This document shows, in pieces, positions 1-4,864 of a stretch of DNA of 6,728 nt (positions within the stretch are counted from its first letter, which is position 1; every line of letters begins with the position of its first letter). The stretch lies in the NCBI GenBank assembly GCA_934515035.1, contig CAKSXP010000099.1, forward strand, positions 1-6,728, in the 5' to 3' direction. This stretch comes from an uncultured Oscillospiraceae bacterium (lineage in GTDB: Bacteria > Bacillota > Clostridia > Oscillospirales > Oscillospiraceae). The notes under the pieces were generated by a model that saw only the letters and a list, made by a program, of their open reading frames with translations, was not told where the DNA came from and searched no databases. The position numbers were made by a program, and so were the translations under genes.

Positions 1-21
1 CCGCTTCCCTTTTCATCGGCA

Positions 22-80
22 CATTCAGTGGACTGAATGCAAATTATCCGGTTCAATACTCAGGTGTGCAAACCGGAATA
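22..80. repeat. Two small inverted repeats downstream of the 72-residue membrane protein gene
   Basis: Positions 22-39 read CATTCAGTGGACTGAATG, a perfect dyad that can fold as a 7-bp stem with a four-base loop. Positions 48-53 (CCGGTT) and 71-76 (AACCGG) form a second inverted repeat; flanking bases extend it imperfectly. Both lie just after the minus-strand stop codon, so they could be 3' structures of that transcript. Neither is followed by a T-tract on the minus strand, so I do not call a terminator. Nothing else is recognisable in 1-83. Confidence 0.35.
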
Positions 81-83
81 TGC

Positions 84-302
84 TTACTTCTTACCCTTCA
101 CAAAGAAGGAAATACAAAACAACACAACCATGACAACAACATACGCAGCATAGAATATTCGTTTAACGTCTGCTCCTATTCTGATGCTGCCGATATACAA
201 GACTCTTCCAAATCCGGGATTGGACAGGGCACATAAAACAAAGACTACTGCCACAATCAGCATTACAAGGCTGCCCAGCCTTAATGCTCTTCTCTCTTTC
301 AC
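84..302 (-). CDS. Small two-helix membrane protein of unknown function (72 aa)
   Basis: I do not recognise a family. The start is the GTG at 302-300, because AAAGGAGGA (318-310 on the minus strand) sits 7 nt upstream; an ATG 36 codons further out has no such site and lies upstream of the promoter. The protein begins VKERRALRLG, then has a hydrophobic helix at about residues 11-29 (LGSLVMLIVAVVFVLCAL), a short loop with NPGFGR and a basic/acidic ADVKR segment, a second helix at about 48-68 (IFYAAYVVVMVVLFCISFFV) and a KGKK tail. This predicts a helical hairpin in the cytoplasmic membrane with both basic ends inside. It is divergent from the MATE operon and visibly AT-richer than the genes to the right. 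That it is a real gene is supported by the RBS and promoter; its function is unknown. Confidence 0.72.
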   Translation of the reverse strand: MKERRALRLGSLVMLIVAVVFVLCALSNPGFGRVLYIGSIRIGADVKRIFYAAYVVVMVVLFCISFFVKGKK

Positions 303-309
303 AAAACTA

Positions 310-318
310 TCCTCCTTT
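310..318 (-). promoter_or_regulatory. Ribosome binding site that fixes the GTG start of the 72-aa gene
   Basis: On the minus strand this reads AAAGGAGGA, almost a full anti-Shine-Dalgarno match, 7 nt before the GTG at 302. It decides the start over the longer in-frame ATG at 410. Confidence 0.75.
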
Positions 319-354
319 GTAAACTTCCGATTTGTCAGCTTCTTCTTTGTAAAA

Positions 355-383
355 ATTATAGCATGCAAAACGCCGCGCATCAA
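355..383 (-). promoter_or_regulatory. Minus-strand promoter for the 72-aa membrane protein
   Basis: The minus strand carries TTGATG (383-378), a 17-bp spacer and TATAAT (360-355). The -10 is preceded by TG plus one base (TGCTATAAT), an extended -10. Transcription should start near 348, about 45 nt before the GTG start at 302. The -10 is a perfect sigma-A match and the -35 is 4 of 6. It is back-to-back with the MATE operon promoter. Confidence 0.72.
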
Positions 384-432
384 CGTCAGCCTCCGGTGCG
401 GCGGAAGCATTGCGGGGACGCCGCTTTTCCGA

Positions 433-462
433 TTGACTTTTCATGTTCTCTTCATTTATAAT
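433..462 (+). promoter_or_regulatory. Promoter of the MATE-XRE operon
   Basis: TTGACT (433-438) and TATAAT (457-462) are separated by 18 bp, in an AT-rich patch directly before the transporter gene. The predicted start of transcription near 469 leaves a leader of roughly 28 nt. This rules out the in-frame ATG at 443, which lies between the two promoter boxes. The -35 boxes of the two divergent promoters are 49 bp apart (384-432), room for a shared regulator site; that segment holds an imperfect GC-rich dyad (398-403 GCGGCG against 419-424 CGCCGC). Confidence 0.75.
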
Positions 463-496
463 TAATTGGTTAAAAACTTCTTATCCGGAGGGACCC

Positions 497-1888
497 ATGC
501 AGAAAAACTCGTCCGGGGCGCTGATAAACGATCTCACACAGGGACCGCTCGCGCGGCAGCTCATCACCTTTGCGCTCCCCTTTATCGGAGCAAACATACT
601 CCAGGTCGCATACAACATTGTCGACATGGCCGTCGTCGGCCATTTTGTCGGTTCGGGCGGCCTGTCCGCGGTCTCGATCGGCGGTCAGATCATATATCTG
701 CTCAACTGCCTTTCGGTCGGCGCTTCAAACGGCGGTCAGGTCCTTGTTGCACAGATCGTCGGTTCCGGCAATCTCGACAGACTGAAAAAATGCATCGGCA
801 CCATCTTCTCGGTGCTGTTCATCGCCGCGGCTGCTGCAACGCTTCTCGGCTTTTTCGCCCTTGACGCCTCTCTGGACATGATGAACACCCCGCCGGAGGC
901 CTATACCGGCGCGCGGAGCTATCTGGCGATAAGCGTCGCCGGACTCATCTTCACCTATGGCTACAACGCCGTATGCAGCATACTGCGCGGCATGGGAGAT
1001 TCAAAACGCCCGCTGATCTTTATACTGATCGCGTCTCTGGTCAATCTTGTTCTCGACTTTGTGTTCGTCGGAGGGTTCGGCATGGGCACGGCGGGCGCCG
1101 CCCTTGCCACCGTGATAAGCCAGGCGTGCTCCTTCCTCTTTGCGATAGCTTACCTCTACCGCCGCCGCGAGGGCTTCCACTTCGACTTCAGGCTCCGCAG
1201 CTTCCGCATCGACGGCGAGATGGCCGCACTCTATGCAAAGCTCGGCCTGCCGATGGCTCTGCAATACATTGCCATCAACTTTTCGGTGCTCTACTGCAAC
1301 TCCCGCGTCAACGCCTATGGCGTTGTCGCCTCCGCGACCGGCGGCATCGGATATAAGCTCTTCAGTGTGACGACCATAATCAGCAGCTCGATCCAGGTCG
1401 CCTCCACGAGCATCATCGGCCAGAACATAGCCTCCGGCAATATACGTCGCTGCAAAAAAACCGTTTTCATCGGCTGGGGCTTTGCACTTGCCGCCGCCAT
1501 GATCTTCTCCGGCGTGTGCCTGCTCGCTCCCCGAGCCATATTCGGCATTTTCAATAACGAGCCCGAGGTCCTTGCCATGGCTCCGGTCTATCTGCGTATC
1601 GCGGTCGTCGGCTATATCGCCGACGCTCTGATGAACCCTCCGCTCGCGCTCATGTACGGGGTGGGCGCCGTCGCTTTCAACTTCGCCGTTGCAATGCTTG
1701 ACGGCGTTGTCGCGCGCATCGGCCTGTCGCTGCTGTTCGGAAAGCTGTTCGGGCTGACCGGATACTGGCTGGGCTCCTCGTGCGCGGCATATGTAACGGT
1801 CATATTCGCAAGCATCTACTTTTTCTCCGGAGCGTGGAAAAAACGCCGCCTGCTCTCGCACGCGGAAGAACAACAGGATTCTCTGTAA
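497..1888 (+). CDS. MATE-family multidrug/toxic compound efflux transporter (463 aa)
   Basis: An integral membrane antiporter expected to export organic cations, drugs or metabolites in exchange for Na+ or H+ (family knowledge; the substrate cannot be read from sequence). The ATG at 497 is chosen because GGAGGG (487-492) lies just upstream. Its length suits the usual ~450 aa MATE protein with 12 helices. Visible MATE signatures are the first helix and following loop (residues 26-60, with PFIGANILQVAYNIVDM then VVGHFVG), LRGMGDSKRPL (163-173), GMGTAGAALATVISQ (195-209), and GQNIASGNIRRCKK (308-321) in the second half. The C-terminal half echoes the first, as expected from the family's internal pseudo-symmetry, and the tail is basic then polar (KKRRLLSHAEEQQ). 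It is the first gene of an operon with the XRE gene 15 nt downstream. The family call is secure; the subfamily (NorM or DinF-like) is not settled. Confidence 0.92.
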   Translation: MQKNSSGALINDLTQGPLARQLITFALPFIGANILQVAYNIVDMAVVGHFVGSGGLSAVSIGGQIIYLLNCLSVGASNGGQVLVAQIVGSGNLDRLKKCIGTIFSVLFIAAAAATLLGFFALDASLDMMNTPPEAYTGARSYLAISVAGLIFTYGYNAVCSILRGMGDSKRPLIFILIASLVNLVLDFVFVGGFGMGTAGAALATVISQACSFLFAIAYLYRRREGFHFDFRLRSFRIDGEMAALYAKLGLPMALQYIAINFSVLYCNSRVNAYGVVASATGGIGYKLFSVTTIISSSIQVASTSIIGQNIASGNIRRCKKTVFIGWGFALAAAMIFSGVCLLAPRAIFGIFNNEPEVLAMAPVYLRIAVVGYIADALMNPPLALMYGVGAVAFNFAVAMLDGVVARIGLSLLFGKLFGLTGYWLGSSCAAYVTVIFASIYFFSGAWKKRRLLSHAEEQQDSL

Positions 1889-1903
1889 GGGAGGAATGAA
1901 AAC

Positions 1904-2470
1904 ATGGACAATATAAAAGCCGTTGTCGCAAGCAATATCATCGAGCTGCGGACAAAAGCCGGAATGACGCAGCTTGAGCTGGCGGAGAAGCTCAACTATT
2001 CCGACAAGTCCGTCTCAAAGTGGGAACGCGCGGAATCCATTCCGGACGTCACGATACTCAAGAGCCTCGCGGACATTTTCGGCGTTACCGTCGATTACCT
2101 CATAAACCCGCACGAGGAATATCACCGTCCGAGAAAGAATATCTCTTACCGGACGATAACCCAGATAGCGATAGCGGGAATATGGACGCTGGCTCTGCTG
2201 CTGTTCATCATCTTCTGGCTGTTGGGCCATGTGCTGTGGCTCATACTTCTGCTGGCGGTTCCCGTATCCATCATAACACTGCTCGTGCTCAACTCCATAT
2301 GGGAAAAGGGACGCCACAACTACCTTATCATCGGCGCTCTCATCCTGAGCATTTTTATCTGCATATACCTTTCCTTCTTCCGCTACAACTGGTGGCAGAT
2401 ATTTCTCCTCGCGATCCCCGCAGAATTTATCGTATATCTGTGCTTCAGGCTCAAAAAAGGCCGCAAATAA
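1904..2470 (+). CDS. XRE-family HTH regulator with a four-helix membrane domain (188 aa)
   Basis: Residues 8-67 form an XRE/Cro-C1-type helix-turn-helix: NIIELRTKAGMTQLELAEKL, then SDKSVSKWERAESIPDV carrying the recognition helix, then LKSLADIFGVTVDYL. A short basic linker (residues 71-83) leads to about four hydrophobic helices near 86-107, 109-131, 140-158 and 163-182, and the protein ends KKGRK. It should be a DNA-binding protein tethered to the inner face of the membrane. The ATG follows GGGAGG (1889-1894), 9 nt upstream, and only 15 nt separate it from the MATE stop, so the two are co-transcribed. By inference it regulates this operon, possibly sensing membrane state or the exported compound. 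XRE proteins with membrane tails are known in Firmicutes, but their ligands are mostly unknown. A strong terminator follows. Confidence 0.88.
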   Translation: MDNIKAVVASNIIELRTKAGMTQLELAEKLNYSDKSVSKWERAESIPDVTILKSLADIFGVTVDYLINPHEEYHRPRKNISYRTITQIAIAGIWTLALLLFIIFWLLGHVLWLILLLAVPVSIITLLVLNSIWEKGRHNYLIIGALILSIFICIYLSFFRYNWWQIFLLAIPAEFIVYLCFRLKKGRK

Positions 2471-2475
2471 CCCAA

Positions 2476-2492
2476 CTCTACTGCCGGTAGAG
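2476..2492 (+). promoter_or_regulatory. Alternative stem that competes with the operon terminator
   Basis: CTCTAC (2476-2481) is the exact complement of GTAGAG (2487-2492), with a 5-base loop. GTAGAG is also the base of the left arm of the terminator stem, so the two hairpins are mutually exclusive. This is the geometry of an anti-terminator. However, the alternative stem is 6 bp against 11 bp, so its effect may be negligible. It could simply be part of a longer decayed dyad. Confidence 0.3.
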
Positions 2493-2517
2493 CCCCGATC
2501 CGGGGCTCTACTTTTTT
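2487..2517 (+). terminator. Rho-independent terminator of the MATE-XRE operon
   Basis: A perfect 11-bp stem, GTAGAGCCCCG (2487-2497) with CGGGGCTCTAC (2501-2511), encloses the three-base loop ATC and is followed directly by six Ts (2512-2517). It starts 17 nt after the XRE stop codon. Confidence 0.93.
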
Positions 2518-2641
2518 ATTTTGCGGCGGTAGACTCCGGAGATCCATGAAGTAGACCCGGTTCCACACAGAGTAGGTTGAACTGTCTGTCCTGCTGTGAT
2601 AGCTTTGTGTTAAAACGATCTTGACGAGGGAGGCAGCCATT
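2518..2641 (+). other. Leader region of the DegV gene pair
   Basis: This stretch lies between the operon terminator and the first DegV start, so it should contain the promoter of the pair. The best candidate is TTGAAC (2577-2582) with a poor -10 (TAGCTT, 2600-2605, 17-bp spacer); I do not regard it as established. The palindrome CTCCGGAG sits at 2534-2541. The words GTAGACTCCGG (2529-2539) and GTAGACCCGG (2551-2560) resemble each other and the terminator arm GTAGAGCCCCG, giving a small degenerate repeat family. No known riboswitch was recognised. Confidence 0.3.
2626..2633 (+). promoter_or_regulatory. Ribosome binding site that selects a TTG start for the first DegV gene
   Basis: GAGGGAGG lies 8 nt before TTG at 2642. 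The other in-frame candidate, TTG at 2621, lies upstream of this site and has no comparable site of its own. No in-frame ATG exists near the family's usual N-terminus. Confidence 0.7.
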
Positions 2642-3541
2642 TTGGAACGCAGCTTCATACTATCCTGTGAGTCAACGGTCGATCTTCCGTACAGCTATAT
2701 GCTAGACAGGCAGATCCCGGTTCTTTTTTACTCATATACGGTCAACGGCGTTGAATATGAGAACGACATGCTGCGCGATCCGCAGGCGCTGGCGCGCTTT
2801 TACGGTTTTCTGGAGAGCGGCAGCATACCGCAGACGTCCCAGCTTAACGAGTTTGCATATGAGGATTTCTTCGAAGAGCAGCTGCGGAAGGGCGACCTTC
2901 TGCACGTCGTGTTCGGCTCCGGCATGACCAGCTCCATCCAGAACGCAAAAATCGCCGCGGAGATAGTGCGCGAGAAATATCCGGAGCGCAGGCTCGTCAT
3001 CGTAGACTCCATGTGCAGCTCCTCGGGCTATGGCCTGCTGGTCGACGACGCGGCAGATATGCGCGACCGCGGCTGCTCGATAGATGAAACCAAAGCGTGG
3101 CTCATCGCAAACAGGCAGAAGATACATCACCAGTTCTACTCCACGGACCTTCAGTATTACCGCCGCAGCGGAAGAATGTCCGGCGCGGCGGCAGCCATCG
3201 GAGCAATACTGAACATCTGCCCCATAATGCGGCTGGACGACGCCGGCAGGATAATCGCATACGACAAGGTGCGCGGCAAGAAAAACGCGATCAAGCGCAC
3301 GCTCGACACGATGGAGGCCCATGCACAGGGCGGCGCCGGCTATTCGGGAAAATGCTTCATCTGCCACTCGAACTGTCTGAAGGATGCAGAGGACACAAAG
3401 AGGGCCGTGCAGGAGCGTTTTCCGAATATCAGCGGCGATGTGCGCATCTGCGACATCGGAACAATAATCGCTTCCCACTGCGGACCCGGGACCGTGGCCG
3501 TTTTCTTCCACGGAGACGAAAGGACCCCCGATAAAAAATAA
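2642..3541 (+). CDS. degV: DegV-family (FakB-like) fatty-acid-binding protein, divergent copy (299 aa)
   Basis: DegV proteins bind a single fatty acid and, where studied as FakB, present it to the kinase FakA to make acyl-phosphate for phospholipid synthesis. Family landmarks are in order: LSCESTVDLP at 7-16 (usual TDSTaDLP), VLFYSYTVNGVEYEN at 27-41, TSQLNE at 65-70 (usual TSQPS), GSGMTSSIQNA at 92-102 (usual SSGLSGTYqsA), YPERRLVIVDS at 113-123, YYRRSGRMSGAAA at 172-184 (usual YLkkGGRIsga), and SHCGPGTVAVFF at 278-289. The start is TTG, inferred from RBS position and family length. Odd points are D to E in the first motif, GT to SS in the ligand-loop motif, and nine cysteines including C238-x2-C241-x3-C245 around the conserved histidine H242. 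It is co-transcribed with a second DegV gene 15 nt downstream. The family is certain; normal lipid binding is likely but not assured. The symbol is at family level. Confidence 0.9.
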   Translation: MERSFILSCESTVDLPYSYMLDRQIPVLFYSYTVNGVEYENDMLRDPQALARFYGFLESGSIPQTSQLNEFAYEDFFEEQLRKGDLLHVVFGSGMTSSIQNAKIAAEIVREKYPERRLVIVDSMCSSSGYGLLVDDAADMRDRGCSIDETKAWLIANRQKIHHQFYSTDLQYYRRSGRMSGAAAAIGAILNICPIMRLDDAGRIIAYDKVRGKKNAIKRTLDTMEAHAQGGAGYSGKCFICHSNCLKDAEDTKRAVQERFPNISGDVRICDIGTIIASHCGPGTVAVFFHGDERTPDKK

Positions 3542-3556
3542 GGTTAAGGCAGGATC

Positions 3557-4417
3557 ATGATAAAACTTTTCACCGACACTTCAGCAAACCTACCGCTGCA
3601 CCTCGTGCAGCGATACAATATAACCGTCCTCCCCTTTTCCTACACCGTCAACGGAGTTGAGGCGGAAAACAGCGCGGAGACGGAATTTGACGGCAAGGCC
3701 TTTTATGACGCCATGCGCAGCGGCGCGGACGTAAAGACCTCCATGATAAACATCGTGTCGTTCCTTCTTCCGTTCGAGGACGCTCTTCAGAACGGCGACG
3801 ACGTCTTATACGTCGGCATGTCGGGCGGCATCAGCGGAACTGCAAACGCCGCCGCCATCGCCGCGGCCGACTTGAAAGAGAGCTATCCGGAGCGCAGGAT
3901 ATGCGCTGTCGACTCTCTGGCCGCCTCTCTCGGAGAGGGGCTTCAGGTCATAGAGGCCGCACAGATGATAGAGGCCGGAGACAGCTTCGACGAGATCGAG
4001 AGCCAGCTCATGAAGCGCCGCGAGACGATGTGCCAGTTTTTCACCGTAGACGATCTTGAATATCTCAAACGCGGCGGCAGGATAACGGGGGCGGCGGCCT
4101 TCGTCGGGACCGTGCTGCACATCAATCCCCTGCTGCGCGGAGACGAGATCGGACGCATCGTCCTCTGCGGAAAAGCACGCGGCATGAAGCGCGCCCTTGA
4201 CGCACTGGCGGAAAAGTTCGACAAGCTGGTCGCCGACAAGGCCGCCCCCATCGGCATCGCCCACGCGGACAACGAAAGCGGCATGGAATCGCTCCTCGGC
4301 AAGCTGCGTGACCGCGGCTTTACCGGCGAGTGTCTGTCCGTGTGCTATGAGCCTGTGACCGGGTCCCATGTCGGCCCCGGCACCGTCGCCCTGTTTTTCC
4401 AGGGTATTCATAAATGA
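3557..4417 (+). CDS. degV: DegV-family (FakB-like) fatty-acid-binding protein, second copy (286 aa)
   Basis: Second member of the tandem pair, with a length typical of the family. Landmarks are LFTDTSANLP at 4-13, LPFSYTVNGVEAEN at 25-38, KTSMINIVSF at 60-69, GMSGGISGTANAA at 87-99 (close to the canonical ligand loop), YPERRICAVDS at 110-120, YLKRGGRITGAAAFVG at 169-184, GIAHADNESGME at 233-244, and SHVGPGTVALFFQG at 270-283. The TSQP motif has become TSMI, so one residue usually near the lipid carboxylate differs. Compared with the first copy it keeps the SG-x-SGT loop and GGRI. AAGG (3546-3549) sits 7 nt before the ATG as a modest RBS. The shared blocks show that the two copies are paralogues, probably with different acyl preferences, as known for FakB1 and FakB2. 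No FakA-like kinase gene is in the window. A terminator follows 25 nt after the stop. Confidence 0.93.
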   Translation: MIKLFTDTSANLPLHLVQRYNITVLPFSYTVNGVEAENSAETEFDGKAFYDAMRSGADVKTSMINIVSFLLPFEDALQNGDDVLYVGMSGGISGTANAAAIAAADLKESYPERRICAVDSLAASLGEGLQVIEAAQMIEAGDSFDEIESQLMKRRETMCQFFTVDDLEYLKRGGRITGAAAFVGTVLHINPLLRGDEIGRIVLCGKARGMKRALDALAEKFDKLVADKAAPIGIAHADNESGMESLLGKLRDRGFTGECLSVCYEPVTGSHVGPGTVALFFQGIHK

Positions 4418-4442
4418 GCTCTGCGTGACTTTCCTTACAGAC

Positions 4443-4479
4443 AGAAGCGGCTCTGGTTTTCCGGAGCCGCTTCTCTTTT
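4443..4479 (+). terminator. Terminator of the DegV gene pair
   Basis: AGAAGCGGCTCTGG (4443-4456) pairs with CCGGAGCCGCTTCT (4461-4474) over 14 bp with one G-U wobble and a TTTT loop. It is followed by CTTTTC on the plus strand. The T-tract is short, but the stem is long and stands 25 nt after the stop codon. On the minus strand no T-run follows, so it should act in the plus direction only. Confidence 0.85.
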
Positions 4480-4720
4480 CGTCCCGCACCGGCACGAGCC
4501 GGATAAAGCACAATGCCGCCATACCCGGCCGTAGCAAAACCGAATGTGGCGACATTGTTGCGAAGTGTGAAAGGAAGAATGTATAGATCGGAGCCAAAAG
4601 TTGACGGCCTTTGAGCTAAGGCGGTTCAGCACATCAGGCGGTTGCCGCGAAACGCGGTTGGGAAGGTACCGGCGGTGTTGAATACTGATAAATGAAAAAG
4701 CATATATGCCATTAATTAAA

Positions 4721-4750
4721 ATTATACTATACGCATTTCCGGTTTGTCAA
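4721..4750 (-). promoter_or_regulatory. Orphan minus-strand promoter with perfect consensus boxes
   Basis: On the minus strand TTGACA (4750-4745) is followed by an 18-bp spacer and TATAAT (4726-4721), so both hexamers match the sigma-A consensus exactly. The surroundings are AT-rich. Transcription should begin near 4714 and run left through the gap towards the DegV genes. No recognised gene lies downstream. The -35 box is inside a 16-bp palindrome, and a 10-bp palindrome (4700-4709) sits just after the expected start. Confidence 0.6.
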
Positions 4751-4759
4751 TATTGACAA
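4744..4759. promoter_or_regulatory. 16-bp perfect palindrome over the -35 box, possible operator
   Basis: TTGTCAATATTGACAA is its own reverse complement. It supplies TTGACA in both directions; only the minus-strand copy has a good -10. A dimeric repressor binding here would block the orphan promoter. The cognate protein is unknown. Confidence 0.45.
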
Positions 4760-4787
4760 TAAATAATTCGTTTAATAAATCAATTCA

Positions 4788-4828
4788 CACAAAAGCTGCC
4801 CCACTGTGTTTTTTCCACAGTGGGGCAG
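4788..4828 (-). terminator. Terminator of the beta-helix protein gene
   Basis: CTGCCCCACTGTG (4796-4808) and CACAGTGGGGCAG (4816-4828) form a perfect 13-bp stem with a 7-base loop. Read on the minus strand the stem is followed by CTTTTGTG, a short T-tract. It begins 36 nt after the stop codon of the minus-strand gene. On the plus strand no T-run follows the stem directly, so minus-strand use is favoured. Confidence 0.82.
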
Positions 4829-4864
4829 TGCGCGGTTATTTATGCCTGTTTTACGAACGGATGC

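Larger units (their letters stand above)
4418..4864. other. Gap between convergent genes, with an orphan promoter and no recognised gene
   Basis: These 447 bases separate the DegV pair (plus) from the beta-helix gene (minus). They contain the terminators of both, a GC-rich middle (about 4480-4680) and an AT-rich part (about 4681-4790). The GC-rich part has a short hairpin CCGCG-AAA-CGCGG (4645-4657) and three related GGCGGTT/CGCGGTT words between 4620 and 4660. On the minus strand, after the promoter at 4750-4721, one frame is open from ATG 4712 for 28 codons to a TGA at 4628-4626. The same frame then reads on through the DegV terminator region, antisense to the end of the second DegV gene. 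No RBS precedes that ATG and the composition is unconvincing, so I do not call a protein. I recognise no known RNA family. Confidence 0.6.

Noticed and set aside
443..496. Upstream ATG giving an 18-residue longer MATE protein
   Set aside because: It falls between the -35 and -10 boxes of the operon promoter and has no RBS. The ATG at 497 has GGAGGG just upstream and fits the family N-terminus.
1001..1873. Long open frame antisense to the MATE gene
   Set aside because: It is a shadow of a GC-rich gene: no family resemblance, low-complexity A/E/R-rich translation, and the sense frame is a clear transporter.
2621..2641. TTG at 2621 as the start of the first DegV protein
   Set aside because: The RBS GAGGGAGG lies downstream of it, and the extra seven residues extend beyond the usual family N-terminus.
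2732..3511. Long open frame antisense to the first DegV gene
   Set aside because: The sense strand is an unambiguous DegV family member. The antisense translation shows no recognisable domain and has no RBS.
4443..4474. DegV terminator as a bidirectional terminator for the orphan minus-strand transcript
   Set aside because: On the minus strand the stem is followed by GTCTGTAAGG, with no T-tract.
3806..4597. Long antisense frame over the second DegV gene and its terminator
   Set aside because: It crosses a strong terminator hairpin, overlaps a clear gene and has no plausible start signal.
4626..4645. Hammerhead-like core CTGATG on the minus strand
   Set aside because: The required CTGATGA core and the GAAA box with flanking stems are not present.
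4626..4712. 28-residue peptide gene on the minus strand
   Set aside because: No RBS, position almost at the predicted transcription start, and no recognisable features. Kept only as a finding about the gap.
4744..4759. Palindrome as a Rex or Spo0A binding site
   Set aside because: Rex sites have two TTGTnAA-type half-sites separated by four bases, not two. The TTTGTCAAT stretch resembles a Spo0A box in only part of its length, and there is no supporting context.
4753..4781. Plus-strand promoter starting from the same palindrome
   Set aside because: TTGACA is present, but no good -10 lies 16-18 bp downstream, and it would fire straight into the terminator hairpin with no plus-strand gene beyond.
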